Origin: an uncultured Acidimicrobiales bacterium
GTDB taxonomy: Bacteria > Actinomycetota > Acidimicrobiia > Acidimicrobiales > SHLQ01
DNA: 57,966 nucleotides
NCBI GenBank assembly: GCA_938038785.1
Contig: CALHTB010000033.1
Location: 1-57,966, forward strand
Reading direction: 5' to 3'
Position numbers and translations under genes: made by a program. Below the pieces are notes generated by a model that was given only the letters and a program-made list of their open reading frames with translations, did no database searches and was not told the DNA's origin. The first letter of the stretch is position 1; every line of letters starts with the position of its first letter. This document shows, in pieces, positions 49,165 to 57,361 of the stretch.

Positions 49165-50502
49165 ATGCACACCACAACCACCCCAAACAGCACCCCAAAC
49201 AGCCCCGTCACATCGCTCGCCGACATGGCCTCCAAGGTCAAGAGCGACCGCAACCGTGCGATCGACTTCTACCGTGTCGTCGCAATGCTCGCCGTAGCCT
49301 TCGGCCACTGGCTCGCTCTCGTCGCTGTCTCTGACGCCGAGGGCAACATCGTTGGCGGCAACGCCCTCGAGTTCGTTCCAGCACTCAGCTGGGCGACCTG
49401 GCTACTGCAGGTCATGCCGCTGTTCTTCGTCGTTGGCGGGTTCTCGTCGGCAATGTCACTCGACTCGCACAACCGAGCTAACGGTCGAGCTCAAGACTGG
49501 ATCGCAGCCCGACTTCGTCGGATGCTTCCCCCCGCTGTTGTCCTTGCGGCCACCTGGTTGGTTGTGCTGGTCGCAGGTACAGCAGCGGGACAGGGTGCGC
49601 TCGTCGCCACCGCCCTGCATGCAGCTGCGATCCCGCTGTGGTTCCTGGCCAACTACACCATCGACACCGCTCTTGCCCCGTTCGTACTTCCGGCCTTCCG
49701 CCGCAACCCCGCCCGTTTCGCGGCAGCGATTGGTGGCGCCTTCCTCTTCTTCGAAGCGCTTCGTATCGCAGACGTTGCCGTTGTCCCGCACATCAACTGG
49801 GTCCTTGGATGGCTGATCTTCCAGGTCACCGGCATGGCATGGCGTGATGGTCTCCTTCCAACCGGCGCAAAGCTCTACGCAATCGCCGCTGGTTTCTGGG
49901 CAGCCACGATCGCCCTCGTCACCACCGGTGGACCGTGGATTGTGTCGATGGTCAACATCCCCGGCGTCGAGAACAGCCCAACCGCACCTCCAACGCTGAG
50001 CCTCATGACCTTCGGCTTCGCCTTTAGCCTCACCGCTGTTGCTGCGGCTCCCCGAGTATCAGCTGCGCTGGCCGCCCGCCCCAAGGCATGGACCGCAGTG
50101 GTTGGTGCCAATACCGTCGCAATGAGCGTCTACCTCTGGCACATGACCGCAGCGATCATCGTGACCGCCGCAATGCACTTCACCGTTGGCTTGCCCTCCC
50201 ACGAAGTTGGCTCGGCTGCCTGGTGGATGTTCAAGATCCCGATGATCATCGGTTCGCTCATCGTCCTCGCTCCGATCGTGATGATGGTCGCTTCGGTCGA
50301 GCGCAAGGCACTCCTGGCACCTCGTCGGGCATGGAACGGCGGCATCGGTTCGATCTTCGCTGTCGCCATCGTGACCTCGACCGCTCTCAAGCTGTGGTCG
50401 AGCGGCTACATCGCCACCGCCGGACCTGCTCTGGTCGTGCTTGTCGCACTTGGTGCAACCGTGCTTCGCCCAACGAAGACCGAGGTTGTCGTTACCTCGT
50501 AA
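49165..50502 (+). CDS. Acyltransferase family 3 membrane protein
   Basis: Integral membrane protein of 445 residues with about ten helices. RAIDFYRVVAMLAVAFGHW contains the family's catalytic-type histidine, and the FFVVGGFSSA segment is typical. Members transfer acyl groups to sugars, peptidoglycan or lipids. The start is uncertain: the ATG at 49165 gives a Thr/Asn-rich N-terminus, and the ATG at 49228 would remove 21 residues. It is divergent from the histidine kinase, so the two-component system may control it. Overlaps the convergent hydratase gene by 11 bases. Confidence 0.86.
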   Translation: MHTTTTPNSTPNSPVTSLADMASKVKSDRNRAIDFYRVVAMLAVAFGHWLALVAVSDAEGNIVGGNALEFVPALSWATWLLQVMPLFFVVGGFSSAMSLDSHNRANGRAQDWIAARLRRMLPPAVVLAATWLVVLVAGTAAGQGALVATALHAAAIPLWFLANYTIDTALAPFVLPAFRRNPARFAAAIGGAFLFFEALRIADVAVVPHINWVLGWLIFQVTGMAWRDGLLPTGAKLYAIAAGFWAATIALVTTGGPWIVSMVNIPGVENSPTAPPTLSLMTFGFAFSLTAVAAAPRVSAALAARPKAWTAVVGANTVAMSVYLWHMTAAIIVTAAMHFTVGLPSHEVGSAAWWMFKIPMIIGSLIVLAPIVMMVASVERKALLAPRRAWNGGIGSIFAVAIVTSTALKLWSSGYIATAGPALVVLVALGATVLRPTKTEVVVTS

Positions 50503-51286
50503 CTCGGCTGATTTCCACAGAACCAAGACCGGCGTACTGACCCGTTGCTACCGAACCCGGTGGCAACGGGTCGATGCCTGTACAGGTGCCCGACATGACG
50601 AACTGGCCTGCGTGCAGACCGATGTCTCGCGAGCTGAGGTGGTTCGCAATCCACACGAGGGCCTCCCAGGGGTTGCCCAAGATGGCGTCGCCACGACCGG
50701 ACTTGGTGGCGGTGCCGTCGATGTCGAGTTCGACCGTCACGTTCGACAGGTCGGGGCAGTTCTCCACTGCCACCGGCTCGCCTAACACCACACCGCCGTT
50801 CGCGCCGCTGTCGGCGATCAGGCTGAGGTAGCCAATGCCGGTGAAGTCGGTGAACCGCGGAGCTACCAGTTCGATCGCCGGCGCAACGGCGGCGGTGGCG
50901 GCTCGAACATCGTCGACGGTGTACTCGGAGTTGGTCGGCGGCAGGTCGGCGCCGAGGATGAAGGCAAACTCGCATTCGATGCCTGGGCTGTGCATGGCGT
51001 CCTCGTGGAGAATGCGCGAACCGTGCACCCCTCCGTCGAAGACCCGACCAGCAAAAGGCCCGGGGCTGTTGAGAATCTTCATTGCCTCGGCCGACGTGCA
51101 GCCAACTTTCCACCCGACGGTGTCCCATCCCAGCTGCGACGCATGGGCTTCGGCAATGGCGTACGCCGTTTCATGATCGGACGGTTCGCCGTCGCCGAGT
51201 GTCTCGATAAGGGAGATGGCGAGGCGGGCGTCAGTGAGCATCTGAGCGGCGGACGCCACCGTGTCGGCAGTCAGGGGTGGTGTCAT
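50492..51286 (-). CDS. 2-keto-4-pentenoate hydratase / fumarylacetoacetase-family protein
   Basis: Protein of 264 residues. The FAH-fold segments GWKVGCTS, the metal-binding IECEFAFILG and the C-terminal GNPWEALVWIANHL are typical of 2-oxopent-4-enoate hydratases or 4-oxalocrotonate decarboxylases in meta-cleavage of aromatics. No other catechol-pathway gene is adjacent, though a Rieske oxygenase is encoded 5 kb away. It converges on the acyltransferase gene with a small overlap. Confidence 0.88.
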   Translation of the reverse strand: MTPPLTADTVASAAQMLTDARLAISLIETLGDGEPSDHETAYAIAEAHASQLGWDTVGWKVGCTSAEAMKILNSPGPFAGRVFDGGVHGSRILHEDAMHSPGIECEFAFILGADLPPTNSEYTVDDVRAATAAVAPAIELVAPRFTDFTGIGYLSLIADSGANGGVVLGEPVAVENCPDLSNVTVELDIDGTATKSGRGDAILGNPWEALVWIANHLSSRDIGLHAGQFVMSGTCTGIDPLPPGSVATGQYAGLGSVEISRVTR

Positions 51287-51382
51287 CTCTATGGTCTACC
51301 GACCCCGGTCGGCAATGCGCAAGCGAGGTTCGGCCGCTAGCGTGTCCCACCAGTAACAATCCCGTGAACTTAGGAGATAGGC

Positions 51383-51883
51383 ATGGCTGAAACAGCGCTT
51401 CGAGGAAACCCAGTACAGACCGCCGGCGACCTTCCGGCAGTGGGAGCAGCAGCGCCAAGCTTCTCGCTCACCGGCAACGACCTCGCTCCGATCACCTCCG
51501 AGAGCCTCGCTGGTCAGCGTGTCGTGCTCAACATCTTCCCGTCGGTGGACACCCCCACGTGCGCCACCAGCGTCCGCACCTTCAACGAGCGTGCAGCGTC
51601 CCTCGAGAACACCACCGTTCTGTGCGTTTCGGCCGACCTGCCATTCGCCCAGGGCCGCTTCTGCGGCGCTGAAGGTATCGAGAACGTAAAGACCGCCTCG
51701 ACCTTCAAGAACGCTGAGTTCCTCTCCGATTACGGCGTTGGCATGGTCGATGGCCCGCTCGAATCGCTGTGCGCTCGCGCTGTTGTGGTCATGGACGAGT
51801 CGGGCAATGTTGTTCACCAGCAGCTCGTTGGCGAGATCGCCGACGAGCCGGACTACGACGCAGCCATTAGCGCCCTGAGTTAA
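51383..51883 (+). CDS. tpx: Thiol peroxidase, atypical 2-Cys peroxiredoxin
   Basis: Periplasm- or cytoplasm-type peroxiredoxin of 166 residues that reduces hydrogen and organic peroxides using thioredoxin. The peroxidatic Cys60 lies in DTPTCATS and the resolving Cys94 in GRFCGAEG, matching E. coli Tpx positions. The start ATG is preceded by TAGGAGA. Followed after 4 bases by a small membrane protein gene, so it may head a short operon. Confidence 0.95.
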   Translation: MAETALRGNPVQTAGDLPAVGAAAPSFSLTGNDLAPITSESLAGQRVVLNIFPSVDTPTCATSVRTFNERAASLENTTVLCVSADLPFAQGRFCGAEGIENVKTASTFKNAEFLSDYGVGMVDGPLESLCARAVVVMDESGNVVHQQLVGEIADEPDYDAAISALS

Positions 51884-51887
51884 ACAA

Positions 51888-52337
51888 ATGAAGGTGTCGA
51901 GCGGACCGCTCGTCGCTGCAGCACTTGGCGCGGGGTTCCTCGCCGTTGTTTCCCTCGTGCTGCCATGGTTTGTGCTGCTCGGCAAAGCTCGATCGAGTAT
52001 CGACTTGTTGGGCAGCGCCAGCGCGCTCGATGTGCTTGAAGGCTGGGTCAAAGTTGCCGTGTTCGCCGGGTGGTTCGTTGCGCCGATCTTGGTGTCGGTT
52101 GCGATGTTCCTCGCAGCATCTGGACGGCACAAAGCCGCGGCGATTCTTCTCTTGCCGATCGGGCTTTTGCTCGTCGGTGTATTCGTCGTCGGGGTTCTCG
52201 CCGACGACATCGGGATTGCCTGGGGTTCGATCTTCGGGGGAGTGTTCGCTGCCCTCGCCACCGTCTTTGCCATGATGGTGCTCATGACGTCACGATCTGC
52301 CAATGCGGAACTCGCGAACCCTAGGACTTCAGCGTGA
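51888..52337 (+). CDS. Small four-helix membrane protein
   Basis: Protein of 149 residues with four hydrophobic helices (about 8-30, 55-77, 83-104 and 108-132). No motif recognised. Situated between tpx (4-base gap) and the FHA-like gene (GTGA overlap at 52334-52337), so it is translationally coupled to the latter. Function unknown. Confidence 0.78.
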   Translation: MKVSSGPLVAAALGAGFLAVVSLVLPWFVLLGKARSSIDLLGSASALDVLEGWVKVAVFAGWFVAPILVSVAMFLAASGRHKAAAILLLPIGLLLVGVFVVGVLADDIGIAWGSIFGGVFAALATVFAMMVLMTSRSANAELANPRTSA

Positions 52338-53026
52338 GCGAGCTGCACCTGTTCTTTATCGACGAACTCACCGTCGCCGAGCCCGGCGACGTCGTGACGT
52401 TTGGCCGCAGTGGCGATATCGAAGTCGATGAGGCGAACCAGTACATGCATCGCATCGTTGGAACGTTCTTCGACCAAGACAACGTCTGGTGGCTGGCCAA
52501 CAAGAGCCGTCACGGCCAACTGACACTGGTGGGCAACACCGGACGCCTCACCCGACTTCCGCCTGAAGCCGTTTCGGCCATCACCGAGCAGAGTGGTGTG
52601 CTGCGTTTCGACGCTGGCCCAACGACCTATGAGCTCGGTTGGACGTTGCCCGGCAAAGAGCCCTTGATGCCGCCGGTTGTAGATGGCGAAGGAAGCTTGT
52701 CGATGGTCACTAGCCAGTTCGGCATCGTCCCCCTCAACGAGGAACAACGAATGCTGCTGGCTGCGTTGTCCGAGAAGTGCATCTTGGATACATCCGCCTC
52801 GACCGCCGACCTTCCAGCGAACGCATCGGTGGCCCACCGCCTTGGCTGGTCAGCCAAGAAGCTCGATCGCAAGCTCGACTACCTCTGTGCCCGCCTGTCA
52901 TCAGAAGGCGTTCGCGGTCTACGCGGCGAAAAAGGCTTTGAAGCCATCGACCGCCGAAGCCGCTTGGTCGAACACGTCATGTCCAACGGCATGATCAGCG
53001 AGGCCGACCTCGCTGCGCTCCCGTAA
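52334..53026 (+). CDS. FHA-like / winged-helix protein
   Basis: Soluble protein of 230 residues. The N-terminal half looks like a forkhead-associated fold: VVTFGRSGDIEVDEANQYMHR has the GR, a charged turn and a terminal MHR in place of the usual SHR, with beta-strands around it. The C-terminal part (about 135-230) is helical and resembles a winged helix-turn-helix (SVAHRLGWSAKKLDRKLDYL). Binding to a phospho-threonine protein, possibly a PknB substrate, and to DNA is inferred. Coupled to the membrane protein gene upstream. Confidence 0.72.
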   Translation: MSELHLFFIDELTVAEPGDVVTFGRSGDIEVDEANQYMHRIVGTFFDQDNVWWLANKSRHGQLTLVGNTGRLTRLPPEAVSAITEQSGVLRFDAGPTTYELGWTLPGKEPLMPPVVDGEGSLSMVTSQFGIVPLNEEQRMLLAALSEKCILDTSASTADLPANASVAHRLGWSAKKLDRKLDYLCARLSSEGVRGLRGEKGFEAIDRRSRLVEHVMSNGMISEADLAALP

Positions 53027-53143
53027 TTGCCATACGTGCTGACGGGGAGGTCTCCCTATAGATAGGTCATCTACAGTCCGACACTATGGGATGAGTCGCC
53101 ATCACTTTGGTGACTTCACCGTGGAGCAGAGGAGTGGCGGGAC

Positions 53144-55477
53144 ATGGAAGACGACCAGAAGAACGAACAACAGGGCGAGACAAACGTCCCCCTCGCGTGG
53201 GGCAAGGTTGGAGGCAACCCTCCACCTCCTCCGGCGCCTCAACCGCCAGCTCGGCCATCGGTCGAGCCGCCCGAAACCCCGCAGCCTTGGGCCCAGGAAG
53301 CGGCAGCGCACAATCCGCTTCGCAGTCCGCAGCCTCCGACTCCGCCTCTTGGCCAGTCGATTGGGGCGACGCCGCCTCCAGTCCCACCCACGCCAACTCC
53401 TGCACAGGGGGTAACCCCACCCGTTCTCTCAACTCCGGCACCGTCCGTGCCTGCCGGCGCCGAGACCGTTGTCTCGTCGGCTGCAGAACCGGTCCTTTCC
53501 GGTGACTATGGCGTCACCCCACCCCCCGTTGCTCCTGAAGTTGCTTCTTCGTCCAGCAAGCTTCCATGGATCGTCGCTCTCGTGGGCACCCTCGTCCTTC
53601 TTGGCGGTGGCGGATTCTTCGCACTGACGGCCTTCAACTCGACCGGTGGAGCTGACACCCCAGATGAGGCCGTCGAGGAGATGTTTGCCGCGATCAGCAA
53701 CGAGGATTTCGTGACGCTTGGTGAGCTCATCGAACCCAGCGAACGTCGCACGATCGTCGAGCCGACCATCACCCAAATCCTTCCCGAGCTTCAGCGCCTT
53801 GACCTTCTGTCAGCAGAGGCAGATGCCAGCAACGTCGAGGGTGTCGACTTCGAGGTGACCGACCTGACCTACCGGGTTGAACCCATCGTCGATAACCCCG
53901 ACATGGTGCACGTCTTCTTGACCGGCGGCGAGTTCGCCAGCGAGTTCAACGCTGCCGAGTTCCCATTCTCCGACTCGTACCGCGAGTTTCTTGGCGAGGA
54001 CCTGCAAGACGAAGAGCGCACGGTCGAGCCGATCGAGGAAACCGAAACACCAATCACGTTCGTACAACGCGATGGTAAGTGGTACTTCTCGGGATGGTTC
54101 TCCGTTGCTGAGGCTGCACGCCTCGAAGCCGGCGAGCGCCTGCCGTTGGCCAGCGAAGCTCCACCGGCACTCGGTTCAGAGTCACCTGAGGCAGCCGTCG
54201 AGGCGCTGTTCGAAGAGATGGTCGAGCTCGATCTGGCCGGAATGATCGGACGCATGGACCCCGAAGAGCTCGCAGCGCTGTACCGCTACTCGCCGCTGTT
54301 CCTCGAGGAAGGACAGGACGGGCTCGATGAGTTCCGCCAGCTCCTGAACGACGAGGACGTTGCATGGGATATTCGCGACTTCGAGTTCGATGTGAACACC
54401 GACGGAGACGATGCGATCGTCGAGATCCGTGCATTCACCTTCGATGTCACCTCACCTGATGTGAACGTTTCGTTCACGTACAGCCGAGAAGCAATCAACG
54501 CTTCGGTGTCGGCAGCCGAAGGCGAGGGCACCCTCGAAGCAACAACGACCAGCTGGCAAATCGACGGCGTGGTCGAAGGTGACCCGTTCACCATCAACGT
54601 CACCCTCGACCCCGAAGCAGGTGTCATCACCGGCTCAGGAAACTTCGCTGGCGATACCGGCGAAGGCGAGTTCACTTTTGACGCCAGCGGCATTTGTTCC
54701 CGCTACAGGGTCACCATCGCTGGTGAAACCGAAGAGGGCTGCCTTGAAGAAGAGCTCGGCAGTGAAGAGGAAGACCTGCTCGGAACCTACGAGACGGTGT
54801 TTGACGACTGGCCGACCGAATTCCCCGGTATCGCCATTAGCGCTCGCCGCACCGATGGCGAGTGGTATGTCTCGCCGGTCAGCACGGTCTTTGACGGCAT
54901 GATCGCGGTACTTGAGCAGTTCGAGGATGGCGAGTTCGAAGCCTTCACAAACTCGGCTATGGTCGCCGACCCACTTTCGGGCGTCGGCGGCATGGAGAGT
55001 GTCATCGCTGACGTCGTCGATGACTCGGTCGGCACCACCTCTTCCGAGCCAAGCGCTCAGGACATCGAGGACTTGCTCGCCGAGCTTGATTCGGGGATTG
55101 ACGCTTCGGCCGATGCCGTGGTCGAAAGCAACATCGAATTCACCGTCGATCGTGGCGCTGTTGCCGAGCTCGATGAGTCGCTTTCGGTGGGTGCCTACGA
55201 TCTCGCGACGGTTGACCTCGAAGCGGGCGACACGGTCACGATCACCGTCCGGACCCAGGCCGACGGAACACTCGATTCGCTCCTCACGCTTCGCTTTCAG
55301 GAGTCACAGCAGGTCGTCGGTCAAAATGACGATGCCGAGTTCGATGCGGGCCTACCGTCGTCGCTCGACAGTCAGCTCGAAGTCATCATCACCGAGACCG
55401 GCACGTACGAGATTCTCATCGGCTCCTATGAATCAGAGAGCGCAGGCGACTACAACCTGACGGTTGCCCGTTCGTAA
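53144..55477 (+). CDS. Large single-pass membrane protein with tandem NTF2-like domains and a C-terminal PPC domain
   Basis: Protein of 777 residues. A proline-rich cytoplasmic N-terminus (about 20-135) leads to one membrane helix (about 144-164). The outside part is acidic, with two similar alpha+beta units that each begin TPDEAVEEMF or SPEAAVEALF (about 175 and 350), like DUF4878/NTF2-type domains. A further beta region follows, and a C-terminal PPC-like domain (about 690-777) has YDLATVDLEAGDTVTITV and TGTYEILIGS. Function unknown; a surface or wall-facing sensor is plausible. The start ATG follows GAGGAG. Confidence 0.82.
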   Translation: MEDDQKNEQQGETNVPLAWGKVGGNPPPPPAPQPPARPSVEPPETPQPWAQEAAAHNPLRSPQPPTPPLGQSIGATPPPVPPTPTPAQGVTPPVLSTPAPSVPAGAETVVSSAAEPVLSGDYGVTPPPVAPEVASSSSKLPWIVALVGTLVLLGGGGFFALTAFNSTGGADTPDEAVEEMFAAISNEDFVTLGELIEPSERRTIVEPTITQILPELQRLDLLSAEADASNVEGVDFEVTDLTYRVEPIVDNPDMVHVFLTGGEFASEFNAAEFPFSDSYREFLGEDLQDEERTVEPIEETETPITFVQRDGKWYFSGWFSVAEAARLEAGERLPLASEAPPALGSESPEAAVEALFEEMVELDLAGMIGRMDPEELAALYRYSPLFLEEGQDGLDEFRQLLNDEDVAWDIRDFEFDVNTDGDDAIVEIRAFTFDVTSPDVNVSFTYSREAINASVSAAEGEGTLEATTTSWQIDGVVEGDPFTINVTLDPEAGVITGSGNFAGDTGEGEFTFDASGICSRYRVTIAGETEEGCLEEELGSEEEDLLGTYETVFDDWPTEFPGIAISARRTDGEWYVSPVSTVFDGMIAVLEQFEDGEFEAFTNSAMVADPLSGVGGMESVIADVVDDSVGTTSSEPSAQDIEDLLAELDSGIDASADAVVESNIEFTVDRGAVAELDESLSVGAYDLATVDLEAGDTVTITVRTQADGTLDSLLTLRFQESQQVVGQNDDAEFDAGLPSSLDSQLEVIITETGTYEILIGSYESESAGDYNLTVARS

Positions 55478-55517
55478 ACGCTCAAAGAAGTAGGCCGGAC
55501 GATCTAGTCGCTAAACG

Positions 55518-55557
55518 CCAAACCCACAGCCGGTTCCCCTCCAGGCTGTGGGTTTGG
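55518..55557 (+). terminator. Rho-independent terminator after the PPC-domain gene
   Basis: Perfect 14-base-pair stem (55518-55531 with 55544-55557) with a 12-base loop, followed by TGCTTTTCG. It lies 40 bases after the stop codon. Confidence 0.9.
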
Positions 55558-55625
55558 TGCTTTTCGTCACATGTACACCATATGTGGGTATCAAATATTG
55601 TGGGCCGCACGTCGATTCGTTGAAT

Positions 55626-55832
55626 ATGAATACCTCAGCTACCGCAAAACTTGATGGCTTGGAAAGGTCAACGCAATCCCTCTACCGAGAGTTGCAGGAC
55701 ATTCAGGTGGGCATCATGGAAGTGAATCCCAAAGACCCCGAGCGCCGAGCGGCGGCGATCGAGTTGGCCTCAGCTGGCCTAGCCGACCTGAAGACGTTCA
55801 ACCGCAAGACCTGGGAACTGGTTCTCCGGTAG
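55626..55832 (+). CDS. Small helical protein of unknown function
   Basis: Protein of 68 residues, predicted all-helical and polar, with LDGLERSTQSLYRELQDIQ and RRAAAIELASAGLADLKTFN. No family recognised. The start ATG at 55626 was chosen because the upstream frame overlaps the terminator. It converges on the Rieske oxygenase gene with 7 bases between. A GGTATCAAA half-site (55587-55595), shared with the palindrome before the Rieske gene, lies 30 bases upstream of it. Confidence 0.55.
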   Translation: MNTSATAKLDGLERSTQSLYRELQDIQVGIMEVNPKDPERRAAAIELASAGLADLKTFNRKTWELVLR

Positions 55833-55839
55833 TAGCTGG

Positions 55840-57108
55840 CTAGCGGTCGATTGCGGCGGGCGTCGGGTTTACTCCGGCGCCGTACTGAGATTCAGCCGAA
55901 CCGTCGTCGCCGGGAGGCACCACGAGGTCTTCGGTCGATGTCTCGGTCATGAAGTCAGCAAGTATCCGCTGGAACCGGTGCAGCGGCTCTTCAAATCGTG
56001 GTGCCAATGGTCCGGCGGGAACGGTCCCACTGGTGAGGCCCCGCTGGCCCCGCTCGACAATGTCGATGTCTTCAGCGTTGACATCGAGCCAGAAGGTGCG
56101 CATGGCCTCGAACGCCTCGTCGCTGGCGTCCGCTCCGCTCTTCGGAAGCAACCAGGTGCAGGTCTCACGGGTAAGGCCCGGCGCAACCGGGTCGAGCTGC
56201 ATCACGAACACGTGGTTTGGGAGTACCGACAACAGCACGTTCGGGAAGATTGCAGCGAACCTGCTGCTGACCGAGTCGGACTCATCGAGCCCGTCCGCTG
56301 GAGGCAGCGCCAACCAGTCGTCTCGTTCGTCGCCGCTAACCGGGGTGGTGGTTTGGCCGCAGTACATGCCTGGACCTTGGTAGCGGTAGTGGTCCTCGAC
56401 CCGGCTGACCTTCGCGAGCTCGGGGTGTACCCAGCCGAGGTGGTAGTACTCCTGGAAGTTCTCGCTGATGAGCTTCCAGTTGGCCTTGATGTCCAGCTCT
56501 TGGGTGCGCCGTGGCTGCCAGTCGTCGAGGCCGTAACCAGCCATGCGCTCGGGAAGGTCTCCCAGCCATTCGAGCAGCGGCATCGTGTCGTCGGACAGGC
56601 AGGCGAACAGCAGCACGCCCCACGTTTCGACTCGAACGGGAATGAGGCCGTAGTCGGCTTTGTCGAACTCGTCGCGAGGAACTTCGTCGATGCGAGGTGC
56701 CGACTTCAACGAACCGTCGAGGTTGTACCCCCAGCGGTGATACGGGCAGCGAATTGTCGAGGTGACATCCGAGTCGCACTCGAAGAGCTCGGTGCCGCGA
56801 TGGCGGCAGCTGTTGAGGAAGCCGTGCAGTTCGCCATCGGCGTCGCGGGTGATGATGATCGACCGGCTGCCAACGTTGCGAACCAGCACTCGTCCCGGAG
56901 CGGTGTCGGCGGCGAGCCCGATCGTGACCCAGGCTCGTTCGAACACCGACTCTTGCTCGTCGGCGAAGAACTCGGGGCTGGTGTAGGCCAATGGGTTGAG
57001 GCCGGTTGAGGATGTGAGCTCGGCGCGGGTACCTGCCCAGAACACTCCGTCTTTCCATGGAGCCACAACCGGCTCGCTACTCACCTCAATACGCGTGCGC
57101 TCAGACAT
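55840..57108 (-). CDS. Rieske aromatic-ring-hydroxylating oxygenase, alpha subunit type
   Basis: Iron oxygenase of 422 residues. The Rieske cluster ligands are Cys101-His103 in CRHRG and Cys121-His124 in CPYHRWGY. The catalytic domain has the bridging and iron-binding residues in ENFQEYYHLGWVHPEL. It resembles single-component oxygenases that act on choline, carnitine or aromatic acids. No beta subunit or reductase gene is adjacent, so electrons must come from elsewhere. A 23-bp palindrome lies upstream at 57173-57195. The start ATG at 57108 was preferred over the longer frame. Confidence 0.91.
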   Translation of the reverse strand: MSERTRIEVSSEPVVAPWKDGVFWAGTRAELTSSTGLNPLAYTSPEFFADEQESVFERAWVTIGLAADTAPGRVLVRNVGSRSIIITRDADGELHGFLNSCRHRGTELFECDSDVTSTIRCPYHRWGYNLDGSLKSAPRIDEVPRDEFDKADYGLIPVRVETWGVLLFACLSDDTMPLLEWLGDLPERMAGYGLDDWQPRRTQELDIKANWKLISENFQEYYHLGWVHPELAKVSRVEDHYRYQGPGMYCGQTTTPVSGDERDDWLALPPADGLDESDSVSSRFAAIFPNVLLSVLPNHVFVMQLDPVAPGLTRETCTWLLPKSGADASDEAFEAMRTFWLDVNAEDIDIVERGQRGLTSGTVPAGPLAPRFEEPLHRFQRILADFMTETSTEDLVVPPGDDGSAESQYGAGVNPTPAAIDR

Positions 57109-57172
57109 GGCCGAAAGTGTGCCACACGTCCTCGAATCGCGGAAAGGTGCGTTCCCCAAGATTTGTCGACCG

Positions 57173-57195
57173 TTTGATACCGCATAGGTATCAAA
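57173..57195. promoter_or_regulatory. Palindromic operator candidate upstream of the Rieske oxygenase
   Basis: TTTGATACC (57173-57181), GCATA and GGTATCAAA (57187-57195) form a perfect 9-base inverted repeat 65 bases before the oxygenase start. The same GGTATCAAA occurs at 55587-55595 before the small helical gene. Confidence 0.6.
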
Positions 57196-57277
57196 TCCTC
57201 CACAAATCCGAGGCCGAGGAACGACGGAGTGGTGCCGCTACGATTACGGGTCGGTCTACCCAGTAGGCCAGTAATTG

Positions 57278-57350
57278 GCCCCCATCGTCCAGCGGCCTAG
57301 GACGCCTGCCTTTCACGCAGGTAACACGGGTTCGAATCCCGTTGGGGGTG
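57278..57350 (+). tRNA. tRNA-Glu (anticodon TTC)
   Basis: Cloverleaf with acceptor GCCCCCA/TGGGGGT (one G-T pair), anticodon stem CCTGC/GCAGG with loop CTTTCAC, and T-arm ACGGGTTCGAATCCCGT. The discriminator is G and CCA is not encoded. The next gene starts only 11 bases further on. Confidence 0.96.
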
Positions 57351-57361
57351 CTGGTATCACC

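Noticed and set aside
47950-49308. 452-codon minus-strand frame over the histidine kinase
   Set aside because: Out-of-frame shadow of the kinase gene with Arg/His-rich composition.
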